This document shows, piece after piece, positions 57,121-64,000 of a DNA stretch of 64,000 nucleotides; within the stretch, counting starts at the first letter, position 1, and each line of letters opens with the position of its first letter. A model generated the notes under the pieces. The model was not told where the DNA came from and ran no database searches. It was given only the letters and a program-made list of their open reading frames with translations. The DNA comes from Cyclobacteriaceae bacterium (lineage in GTDB: Bacteria > Bacteroidota > Bacteroidia > Cytophagales > Cyclobacteriaceae). Location: contig JAEUUA010000020.1 of NCBI GenBank assembly GCA_016787755.1, positions 124,001-188,000 of the forward strand. Reading direction: 5' to 3'. The translations under genes and the position numbers were made by a program.

Positions 57121-57663
57121 ATGATGACTCCTGATCAACTTGAAAAAATTAAATTTCCCATTGGTCCATTTATGCCAAAGGAAAACATCAGTGAAAGTGA
57201 GCTTCATGGATTCTTTAAAACCATTGAAGCGGCTCCTGGAGCATACAGAACGATTACAAAAGGCCTGTCTGAAAATGATTTCAAAAAAACATACCGTGAA
57301 GGTGCGTGGAATATACAGCAACTCGTCAATCATGTTGCCGACATGCAATTGCTGCATTTCTTCCGAATGAAAAAAGCGTTGACCGAACCAAACTATAAAG
57401 AAATAACGTTGGTAGACATACCAGCTTGGGCAGCAACGCCTGATTGCCTTGGATTTCCGATAGCCGATTCCCTTAATATGTTGGAAAGCATCACCCATCG
57501 ATATCTCCACCTCAGCAAATCGTTGGATGATAAGCAACTGGAAATTTCCTATCACCATCCGGTACGAAAAATAATGTTAAATCAGAAGCAAGCGATTTCT
57601 ATGAATGCCTGGCATGTAAAGCACCATCTTGAGCATATCAAAATTGCTTTAGGAGCTCACTAA
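57121..57663 (+). CDS. DinB-superfamily putative metal-dependent hydrolase (YfiT/bacillithiol-transferase-like)
   Basis: A 180-residue four-helix protein (an ATG at 57124 is an equal start). It opens with the YfiT-type FPIGPFMP and has the DinB-fold metal His set: REGAWNIQQLVNHVADMQ supplies one His and NAWHVKHHLEHI supplies the others. The GFPIADSLNMLESITHRYLHL helix is also typical. The family contains bacillithiol S-transferases and proteins called putative metal-dependent hydrolases; some Bacteroidota make bacillithiol. It probably conjugates or hydrolyses a small thiol or electrophile. It stands alone next to oxyR, which fits a thiol-stress theme but is not proof. Confidence 0.83.
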   Translation: MMTPDQLEKIKFPIGPFMPKENISESELHGFFKTIEAAPGAYRTITKGLSENDFKKTYREGAWNIQQLVNHVADMQLLHFFRMKKALTEPNYKEITLVDIPAWAATPDCLGFPIADSLNMLESITHRYLHLSKSLDDKQLEISYHHPVRKIMLNQKQAISMNAWHVKHHLEHIKIALGAH

Positions 57664-57671
57664 TTTCTGTA

Positions 57672-58481
57672 TCACTTTTCAGACACAACCTCTCCAAATG
57701 CTTGCCAATCAAATCCACTTTCAATTCGATTATGACGTAGGGTTGGAACTTGAGTAGTGATTACCAATGTTGTTCCGTTTATATGGGCCCGATGATGCTG
57801 AGGAATTTGTAGTTTGATCGCTTTAATCATTTTGAAGGTGACACCTTCAAATGATTCTTGTACGGATTGTTTAAGAGCCGTGATGTTATTCATTCCATAC
57901 ATCACCACCACACTAGGTTTGTATGTCTTAATGTTTGAGAGTATAGTATTTATCCGATTCGTATAAACACGTTGTTCGTATACCGTTCGCGTTCTAAGAA
58001 AATCAATCTTCGGCAAATCAAGCCAGCTATAATACCATGCATGGTTATGAGTACTGGGCAATGGGTATAGTTTTATCCATGCTTCCCTACCTGTTGTTGG
58101 CAAGGCAAATAGATTCTTTTGGTAGGAGAGTAGATCAGGAAGCTGTTCACCTGTACAGCCATGTTCAAACAATATTAGATTTTTCCAGACATTATGCTGC
58201 ACTGCCTGGTTGCCGAATCGATAGTCGTAAAGGCTGGTAAATAAATCTGCTTTGGTTCCTTCCATGCGTGCAGTAACCTGGCGATAGAGTTCACGAATGT
58301 CGCACAGCGTTGCCCGATTGGTTGAATGTGCCCTATAAAAATAAGTTAGTTTCTCAGCCACCTCTTCCGGAAAATCTCCGCCACTTTCTTCGTAACCAAT
58401 AAACCAACAGGTAGCCTGCCACGATCCGTAGCCGTAAAAATGATCGACCCAATGTGTAAGTGGTTTCTCTTCGATTAGCAT
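57672..58481 (-). CDS. hypothetical protein, possibly uracil-DNA-glycosylase-like fold
   Basis: A 269-residue cytoplasmic protein of unknown function. The N-terminal WFIGYEESGGDFPEE and later LPSTHNHAWYYSW segments, together with KPSVVVMYGMNNIT, recall the motif order of the uracil-DNA glycosylase superfamily (Gly-rich start, a mid-chain Ser/His loop, then a hydrophobic strand ending in Tyr-Gly), but the resemblance is loose and I give it low weight. It is convergent with the DinB-like gene, whose stop is 8 bp away, and has no obvious partner. The long intact frame supports coding. Confidence 0.6.
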   Translation of the reverse strand: MLIEEKPLTHWVDHFYGYGSWQATCWFIGYEESGGDFPEEVAEKLTYFYRAHSTNRATLCDIRELYRQVTARMEGTKADLFTSLYDYRFGNQAVQHNVWKNLILFEHGCTGEQLPDLLSYQKNLFALPTTGREAWIKLYPLPSTHNHAWYYSWLDLPKIDFLRTRTVYEQRVYTNRINTILSNIKTYKPSVVVMYGMNNITALKQSVQESFEGVTFKMIKAIKLQIPQHHRAHINGTTLVITTQVPTLRHNRIESGFDWQAFGEVVSEK

Positions 58482-58537
58482 GACACAAAAGATAGCAAAA
58501 GACTGATTAATTCTTGATTATTTGTTGCACATGATAA

Positions 58538-59299
58538 CTATCGATCCAACGCCATGATTTGTTTTTCATAACTGGGGGGAAGGATAAGCGCTTTCAACAG
58601 CCAATCTAACTTCAACCATCTGCATATTTTATAGAACCTAACAAAAGGGGAGAGCAACGAGATTTTGCGCAATTGTAACAACTCTATTACGTGGTGGGGC
58701 ATGACGAGTTTTTGTGCTTCTCGCAAAATTCCATATCGGAAAGTTCCGAGATGTTTTTTGTATTGGTTGTAAAGATCGTCTGTGTAATCACTGTGCCGAA
58801 GATTCTCTTTCAAATGCTCTTGCCGCATCACTTCCCACGCTGCAAATGTTTCGGGCAAACCTGTTAATTTCATTCTACTACCAAGATTGTTGAATACCTG
58901 AAACACGTCATTCTTTTCTGCACTGCTTAGTTTTCGTTCCAGCACTTCAAACGATCGAATGCTATAATCGATCAACAAGAATAGTACATCACGATACGCC
59001 CAGGCAGGAATAGTAGCGCCACGCTTTGTCTCCACGCTTGAATGAATTGTAGTCATGGAATCAATCGTACGAAAGGCAGCTTGCTTTTCTGAAAAGACAA
59101 TGGATTGCGCGTAAGAAACTGTTGAAAATAATCGACCAATGGGATCAACTGGGAGCCGCCCCGTAACGTATAACCAATCCACTGCTTTATTCAAGGCAAA
59201 CTCAGCGGAAGCACCTGCAAAGATCAAGAGAATGGTATCACTCTTTCCCCAAATCTTTCGCACCACAGATTCCTTCGCCACAAAATATTCGGTGTTCAT
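58538..59299 (-). CDS. oxygenase MpaB-family (DUF2236) protein
   Basis: A 253-residue protein. It has the DUF2236/MpaB pattern: a hydrophobic first helix with LLIFAGASAEFALNKAVDW, the segment RLFSTVSYAQSIVFSEKQAA, MTTIHSSVE (heme or metal His) and DVLFLLIDYSIRSFE, then FAAWEVMRQEHL. Family members are heme-containing oxygenases such as latex-clearing proteins; substrate here unknown. Its start overlaps the stop of the DUF2809 gene by 4 bp, so both are translated together. Confidence 0.8.
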   Translation of the reverse strand: MNTEYFVAKESVVRKIWGKSDTILLIFAGASAEFALNKAVDWLYVTGRLPVDPIGRLFSTVSYAQSIVFSEKQAAFRTIDSMTTIHSSVETKRGATIPAWAYRDVLFLLIDYSIRSFEVLERKLSSAEKNDVFQVFNNLGSRMKLTGLPETFAAWEVMRQEHLKENLRHSDYTDDLYNQYKKHLGTFRYGILREAQKLVMPHHVIELLQLRKISLLSPFVRFYKICRWLKLDWLLKALILPPSYEKQIMALDR

Positions 59300-59676
59300 T
59301 TAATGCTCTTTCGCAACAGATATGTCTCAACACCTAAAATAATCGCAATCCCCAGCATGTAGGCAAGAATGTCGGCCCAGGCAAATGAAGTTCCTATCAC
59401 TGTTCTAGCGAAGTGTGATTTTTCTAAACCTAGCCTCTCGACAATTTTAATATATTGAAGTGCTTCTATCAGGAATGAAAAAACCAGCACACTCATCGCT
59501 AATAAAAGAACAGGCACGCGCAGAAAAGATTTTACAAAGCTATACATTAAGATCACTACCAGTACATCACCTACATACGGACGTACAAAATTGTCCTTAA
59601 CAAAAAGAGCAATCAACACTTCAATAACAAAAATAAAAATAGCTAGTGCGAAATAGTTTTTAGTAAAGGTTAGCAT
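59296..59676 (-). CDS. DUF2809 membrane protein
   Basis: A 126-residue inner-membrane protein with four predicted helices: YFALAIFIFVIEVLIALFV, YVGDVLVVILMYSFVKSFL, VPVLLLAMSVLVFSFLIEAL and ADILAYMLGIAIILGVETY. The VGDVL and FAWADILAYMLG motifs are typical of DUF2809. Function unknown. It overlaps the MpaB-like gene by 4 bp, so the two are likely a functional pair. Confidence 0.85.
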   Translation of the reverse strand: MLTFTKNYFALAIFIFVIEVLIALFVKDNFVRPYVGDVLVVILMYSFVKSFLRVPVLLLAMSVLVFSFLIEALQYIKIVERLGLEKSHFARTVIGTSFAWADILAYMLGIAIILGVETYLLRKSIK

Positions 59677-59712
59677 CCATTTGATTTAGATTGTGCGCCA
59701 GTATTTGTTGCC

Positions 59713-60282
59713 CTACTTTTCAAGGAGCTTTGATTGCTTAAGGGCAACATAGCGAAACAACAAGCCCGCTGAAACAAAGAGGATCGCGAAGAAACTATTT
59801 ATACCTACAATCAAAGTAACGGAGCTACCTGGGTACTGTTGCATGTTTGTCGACAAAGCAATGGATACCAACACTACTAACGCGAATGCCATTGCAAACA
59901 TGGTCCGTTCCATTCCTGCTGGCGTGAAACGCGATAGAATAGCACTAACTAGTCCAACAGCCATCACACCCAGATACATCAGGTTGCCTAGGTGAGGGCC
60001 GGAGCCAATCAGACCTACCGCAAGGTTTACCCACATCATTAAGAAAGTTGAACCCAGCGCTACAATAATGGCTACTTTATACACAGCATTAGTAACATAT
60101 CGCGTGATCAAAACATACGATAGGCCGGAGCTAAAAATAAGGATACCCATAACAAGGAAATCTGCTACACTCCAATTTACTTCCTCTGTAAATTGCATGG
60201 CCACTAACGGAACTGCTAATACAAGGGCAGTTAGCAAGGCAAGAACTACAATGGATTTAGAAATTTCTTTGGATGTTTTCAT
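59713..60282 (-). CDS. six-helix integral membrane protein, unknown function
   Basis: A 189-residue protein with about six membrane helices (for example SIVVLALLTALVLAVPLVAM, ADFLVMGILIFSSGLSYVLI and TMFAMAFALVVLVSIALST), loops short and charged. No family motif recognised. It lies 36 bp upstream of the DUF2809 gene on the same strand and may be the first gene of that small membrane operon. Confidence 0.78.
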   Translation of the reverse strand: MKTSKEISKSIVVLALLTALVLAVPLVAMQFTEEVNWSVADFLVMGILIFSSGLSYVLITRYVTNAVYKVAIIVALGSTFLMMWVNLAVGLIGSGPHLGNLMYLGVMAVGLVSAILSRFTPAGMERTMFAMAFALVVLVSIALSTNMQQYPGSSVTLIVGINSFFAILFVSAGLLFRYVALKQSKLLEK

Positions 60283-60383
60283 AACTCAATGTTTCGTTCC
60301 TCAATTAGGCTGCAATATATAAAAAGTACTTTTTATTTAAAAGTGAAATATTTGATATTAATGGAAATTGCCTAGTAACCTCC

Positions 60384-60415
60384 TTTAAATCGATTTTAAT
60401 TTCATAATATCTTTG
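60384..60415 (+). promoter_or_regulatory. possible promoter of the serine dehydratase gene
   Basis: TATCTTTG at 60408-60415 is an exact TAnnTTTG -7 element; TTTA at 60384-60387, 20 bp upstream, is a one-mismatch -33. A second partial -7 (TATCTTTA) is at 60480-60487. The first lies 105 bp before the start codon. Confidence 0.4.
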
Positions 60416-60520
60416 TCTCGTCTACCTCAGAAACATTTCAACATAATAGCATCTTTAATAGCTTTTGTTAAATTCCCATTATCTTTATAATCAATAGCCA
60501 TAACCTTAATATGTTCGCAA

Positions 60521-62110
60521 ATGAAAACATACCCAAGCATATTCAATGATGTTATAGGCCCGGTAATGAGAGGCCCATCAAGTTCGCATTGTGCTGCCTC
60601 TTTAAGAATAGGTAGAATCTGTCGAGACTTAATGGATGGAGATATACAGGAAGTTTATATTGAGTTTGATCCCAATGGTTCATTAGCAACAACCCATAAA
60701 GGTCAAGGTTCTGATATGGGATTGTTTGGCGGATTTTTAGGATGGGAAGCCTACGATGAACGCCTTCCCGAATATCTTCGGGCAACGGAAGAAGCAGGGA
60801 TGAAGATTAATATAGAAATTCATCCTATAGGAGCCACCCATCCGAACACTTATAAATTAACACTCAAGAACAGGGAAGAGGTAAGGGAGCTAACTGCTAT
60901 TTCAACAGGCGGAGGCATGATTGAAATTATTGAAATTGATGGAGCCAAGGTTTCGATGGCTGGGGATTTTTACCAAACATTGGTGTTCGTTAATGCGCCT
61001 GGCAACATCATTCCATTTATAGAAAAGTCGATGCCGTGTGATGAAATAACAATACGCAAAGGAACATCTGATTTCATTGAAATAAAGGCAAATCAATTTC
61101 TTACTGACTCTCTTTGCAAAGAGCTTCTCAGTATGGATGAAGTATTGTTCATTAAAAAAATGAATCCGGTATTGCCTGTCATGTCGAGGAAAGATCTCAC
61201 CGTGCCCTTTATCACGTGTGAAGAAATGCTTGAATACAACAAGGATAAAAATCATGCGTTGTGGGAACTTGCCATTGACTATGAAAGTATTCGTGGCAAT
61301 ATCCCAAGAGAAGAAGTCTTTGAAAAGATGCGTGCCATCGTAGAAATCATGCAGAACTCAATTAATCTCGGACTGAAAGGAACAAACTACGCAGATCGGA
61401 TTTTAGGTCCTCAGTCGGTTGGATTTCAAAAGCAGATGAATGACAAGAAGTTGGTTGAGGGAGATATTCTCAATCAGGTAATTCTGTACACATCTGCCAT
61501 GATGGAGGTAAAGAGTTCTATGGGTGTTGTAGTAGCCGCACCAACAGCAGGTTCATGTGGTGCATTGCCAGGAGCCATTATTGGTATCGGGACTACGTTA
61601 TCATTGTCACAAGATGAAATGGTGAAAGCCATGTTGGCTGCTGGAATGATTGGAGTTTTCATAGCTGCTCACGCTACTTTTGCCGCTGAAGTTGGCGGGT
61701 GTATGGCTGAATGTGGATCAGGCTCGGGTATGGCAGCAGCCGGAATTGTGGGCTTGAAAAAGGGTACACTAGATCAATCCCTTGCTGCTGCTTCCATGGC
61801 ATTGCAATCTTCGTTAGGCATGATTTGCGATATGATTGCGGATCGGGTTGAAGCTCCTTGTTTGAATAGAAATGTAATGGCCGCTACAAATGCAATATCT
61901 TGTGCGAATATGGCCTTATCTGATTACAACCATTTAATTCCGTTAGATGAAGTTATTGAAACGATGAAAAAAGTAGGAGATGCCATCCCTAACACACTGC
62001 GATGCACGGGCCTTGGTGGACTAGCCATTACTAAAACAGCCAAGAAGATTGAGGCCATGCTAAATCAACATGAAATAGATACTGCTAAAACATTTTTTAA
62101 AGTGTGTTAG
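60521..62110 (+). CDS. sdaA: iron-sulfur L-serine dehydratase (L-serine ammonia-lyase), single-chain
   Basis: A 529-residue protein with both domains in one chain: the beta-type (SDH_beta, about 1-190; DVIGPVMRGPSSSHCAASLR start) and the alpha-type (about 240-529). The Fe-S cluster Cys are in AGSCGALPGAI, GGCMAECGSGSGM and EAPCLNRNVM, and the C-terminal RCTGLGGLA tail Cys can reach the cluster, as in other type 2 enzymes. It converts L-serine to pyruvate and ammonia in the cytoplasm and is oxygen-sensitive. The TauE/SafE gene follows 67 bp later on the same strand. Confidence 0.95.
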   Translation: MKTYPSIFNDVIGPVMRGPSSSHCAASLRIGRICRDLMDGDIQEVYIEFDPNGSLATTHKGQGSDMGLFGGFLGWEAYDERLPEYLRATEEAGMKINIEIHPIGATHPNTYKLTLKNREEVRELTAISTGGGMIEIIEIDGAKVSMAGDFYQTLVFVNAPGNIIPFIEKSMPCDEITIRKGTSDFIEIKANQFLTDSLCKELLSMDEVLFIKKMNPVLPVMSRKDLTVPFITCEEMLEYNKDKNHALWELAIDYESIRGNIPREEVFEKMRAIVEIMQNSINLGLKGTNYADRILGPQSVGFQKQMNDKKLVEGDILNQVILYTSAMMEVKSSMGVVVAAPTAGSCGALPGAIIGIGTTLSLSQDEMVKAMLAAGMIGVFIAAHATFAAEVGGCMAECGSGSGMAAAGIVGLKKGTLDQSLAAASMALQSSLGMICDMIADRVEAPCLNRNVMAATNAISCANMALSDYNHLIPLDEVIETMKKVGDAIPNTLRCTGLGGLAITKTAKKIEAMLNQHEIDTAKTFFKVC

Positions 62111-62177
62111 AAAGAGAGACACTTAATAAGGCTATCAAGATTAAACAGTATAAGTTCATTATTCTCCTTCATTTAGT

Positions 62178-63035
62178 ATGCTGATTATCGTTTGGTTTTC
62201 TCTGGCTGCACTAGCCGTTTGGTTCTGCATTGTTTTTGTAAAGGATTTTTTAGCACACCCAGAAAATTTAGAAAAAAGTAGTTGGCTTAAGACATCAATT
62301 ATTGGTTTTGTTGTAAACTTTTTTGACGTGCTTGGTATTGGTGCATTTGCTCCGCAAACGGCATTATTAAAATTTACAAAACAAACGGAAGACAGGGTTA
62401 TCCCGGGCACTATGAATGTAGCAAACACACTGCCGGTGTTGGTACAAGCACTTATTTTTATTCAGATTATTGAAGTCGATCCACTGACGTTAATTTTAAT
62501 GCTGGCTTCAGCGGCTGCCGGTGCTATTATAGGAGCGGGCATTGTGGCTAAGTTATCAGAAAGAAAAATCCGGCTGACTATGGGGTTTGCACTGTTAGTA
62601 ACTGCAGCGTTTATGCTGGCAAGATCGATGGACTGGATACAAGGGGGTGGTGAAGCCATTGGGCTTACTGATTATAAGTTGATGATTGCCGTTGTTGTCA
62701 ATTTTTTCTTAGGGGCTATAATGACTGCCGGAGTTGGGCTGTATGCACTGTGCATGGCATTGGTTTTTGCGCTCGGGATGTCGCCAAAAGTTGCCTTTCC
62801 AATTATGATGGGATCATGTGCTTTCCTCATGCCTCCTGCTTCAGTAAAGTTTATCAGAAAGGGTGCCTATAACAGAAAAGCTGCTGTGGCGATGGCTATT
62901 CCGGGTGTGATTGCAGTATTGATTGCAGCTTTTATTGTAAAATCCTTACCCCTGGATACACTCCGATGGATCGTTCTCGCAGTCATACTTTTTACTTCGG
63001 CAACCATGCTTTACTCAGGATTCAAAAAACAGTAA
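62178..63035 (+). CDS. TauE/SafE-family permease
   Basis: A 285-residue inner-membrane protein with about eight helices. The duplicated TauE/SafE motif is visible in SWLKTSIIGFVVNFFDVLGIGAFAP and again in MIAVVVNFFLGAIMTAGVGLY. The family exports sulfite, sulfoacetate and other organic anions; the substrate cannot be read here. It follows the serine dehydratase gene and may be co-transcribed. Confidence 0.9.
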   Translation: MLIIVWFSLAALAVWFCIVFVKDFLAHPENLEKSSWLKTSIIGFVVNFFDVLGIGAFAPQTALLKFTKQTEDRVIPGTMNVANTLPVLVQALIFIQIIEVDPLTLILMLASAAAGAIIGAGIVAKLSERKIRLTMGFALLVTAAFMLARSMDWIQGGGEAIGLTDYKLMIAVVVNFFLGAIMTAGVGLYALCMALVFALGMSPKVAFPIMMGSCAFLMPPASVKFIRKGAYNRKAAVAMAIPGVIAVLIAAFIVKSLPLDTLRWIVLAVILFTSATMLYSGFKKQ

Positions 63036-63113
63036 CCCTTTCTACCTTGTGTAGACAAATTGCCTTCACCATAAAATAAATTGAGAAATTTCTCGATATA
63101 AAATTTCGGCCTC

Positions 63114-63129
63114 TGGCACGATCCGTGCA
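63114..63129 (+). promoter_or_regulatory. sigma-54 (RpoN) -24/-12 promoter match
   Basis: TGGCACG (63114-63120), four bases, then GTGCA (63125-63129) matches TGGCACGnnnnTTGCW at all but one position, with GG and GC ten bases apart as required. It is 61 bp before the start of the partial gene at the right edge. A TATCTTTA at 63150-63157 is a rival sigma-70-type -7 element. Confidence 0.6.
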
Positions 63130-63190
63130 TTAGCTATTGAAAATAATTATATCTTTAGTTACCCAAAACCGACCCAACCTTCCGACCCTC

Positions 63191-64000
63191 ATGAATAAAC
63201 TTTCGCTTTTGCTAAACCTGATGGTTTTAGTTGTTGGCTGCTCATTGTCCAAAGCAATTCCACTTCCTCATCCCAAAGCGATCCATTTTGAAGAAGCGAT
63301 AGTATTAAAAATGAAATTGATCCTGGCGCCCTTACTAAAGGAGAATGAAGATTATGTTATCTCTGAATTTAATATAACCGAAGCTTCGGGTGGATATCGC
63401 GTAAAAGGGACTGCCACACTTTTTCAAATCAATTCCGTTTCCTTTGAAGGCACTTTTTCGAGTGCTGATGTTATGGCCCGGTTTGAGTTGCAATTCCCAG
63501 GCGGAAGCAAACTGCCAGAAAAAACACAACAAAAACTCGCTAAGCAAAACATTGTAAACTGGATACCTGAAGACATTCGTAATATCTCTGAGCTTAAGCT
63601 GCTTTACATGGAGTTTGCAGAAAACACCATCACTAAAGTCGGAATACAGTTTGCGGGACAGCAATCATGGAATCTGATCAAAGGTATTTCAGCGACTAAT
63701 ATTCTTATAGATTTTAATCTCAACAATCCGATCAATGGAGTTTCTGTTTCATCCACAGTAACAAGTAACATTAAGATTGGTGATGTTGCAATGGCGGTTA
63801 GTGCAACACTTTCCAGCAATGCCAATGAGTGTGTGTTGAAAGGAGATATTGGTGATTTAAAGCTGGGTAGTGTACTGAGTTCAATGGGGCTAAGCAAAGC
63901 ACCCGATTGGCCCGATGCTATTTGGAATTTGTCCATGACTAAAGGCTCGCTGTCAATCGCGCCCTATGCAAAATCATTGTCACTCAATGCGACTTCTGAT
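63191..64000 (+). CDS. exported protein of unknown function (C-terminus cut by window edge)
   Basis: I translated this frame by hand: it stays open from the ATG at 63191 to the window end, 270 residues. The N-terminus (NKLSLLLNLMVLVVGCSLSK) is a signal peptide with a possible lipobox Cys. The visible mature chain is beta-rich: FQINSVSFEGTFSSAD, AENTITKVGIQFAGQQSW, ILIDFNLNNPINGVSVSSTV and GSVLSSMGLSKAPDW appear in a regular strand-turn pattern, suggesting repeated sandwich units. No family recognised. It is preceded by a strong sigma-54 promoter match, so its expression may be tied to a sigma-54 activator elsewhere. Confidence 0.78.
   Translation, partial: MNKLSLLLNLMVLVVGCSLSKAIPLPHPKAIHFEEAIVLKMKLILAPLLKENEDYVISEFNITEASGGYRVKGTATLFQINSVSFEGTFSSADVMARFELQFPGGSKLPEKTQQKLAKQNIVNWIPEDIRNISELKLLYMEFAENTITKVGIQFAGQQSWNLIKGISATNILIDFNLNNPINGVSVSSTVTSNIKIGDVAMAVSATLSSNANECVLKGDIGDLKLGSVLSSMGLSKAPDWPDAIWNLSMTKGSLSIAPYAKSLSLNATSD

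Overview
The window is a stretch of a Bacteroidota chromosome, most likely a Cytophagales-type bacterium. The evidence is moderately AT-rich coding with few Shine-Dalgarno sites, -7 elements resembling TAnnTTTG, many Bacteroidota-style lipoproteins, a GH97 glucosidase, an HPF/RaiA-like protein, and multi-PAS histidine kinases. No rRNA, tRNA, CRISPR, phage or transposase gene was seen. About 40 genes are supported; the genes at both edges run off the window.

Region 1 (1-23517) is the most distinctive part. Two divergent gene blocks flank an AraC-type regulator. The leftward block encodes a ThuA-like lipoprotein, two very large cytochrome c/beta-propeller lipoproteins (one carrying an SGNH hydrolase domain), a sugar epimerase-like TIM barrel, a Tat-exported NHL protein, a DUF2231/DUF1549/DUF1553 diheme-type protein, a Tat-exported DUF1501 protein, a Planctomycete-type heme/beta-propeller lipoprotein and a DUF1080 (3-keto-disaccharide hydrolase family) protein. 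The rightward block encodes a ThuA/beta-propeller/HEAT/beta-sandwich/azurin fusion lipoprotein, a second TIM-barrel epimerase and a Gfo/Idh/MocA oxidoreductase. Together they look like an envelope pathway that oxidises a sugar, glycoside or cyclitol (perhaps at C3) and passes electrons to cytochrome c or azurin; the substrate is not visible. A pair of identical 10-bp sites exactly 21 bp apart in front of the rightward block is a candidate operator for the AraC regulator.

Region 2 (23647-34054) is mixed. It holds an AT-rich orphan, an acetyl-xylan-esterase-like hydrolase and a nested palindrome. Next comes a tight four-gene operon of exported proteins of unknown role, ending in a leucine-rich-repeat protein with three WW-containing modules. 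After it come a secreted protein with an Arg/Ser/Asn-rich tail built on a 120-bp tandem repeat, a sialidase-like lipoprotein and a dienelactone hydrolase.

Region 3 (34235-45737) is a signalling cluster, all on the minus strand: two large PAS histidine kinases, two receiver-only response regulators, a NarL-type regulator and an 859-residue GAF/PAS protein with no kinase domain.

Region 4 (45738-53627) has a 740-bp non-coding region with a hairpin, then a GH97 glycosidase, an SDR dehydrogenase, an HPF/RaiA-like protein, a tiny repeat protein, an Xaa-Pro aminopeptidase and an M1 metallopeptidase.

Region 5 (53664-64000) has divergent katG and oxyR with a candidate OxyR site, a DinB/bacillithiol-transferase-like protein, an unknown protein, an MpaB/DUF2236-DUF2809 gene pair, a membrane protein, an iron-sulfur L-serine dehydratase, a TauE/SafE permease and the start of an exported protein behind a strong sigma-54 promoter match.
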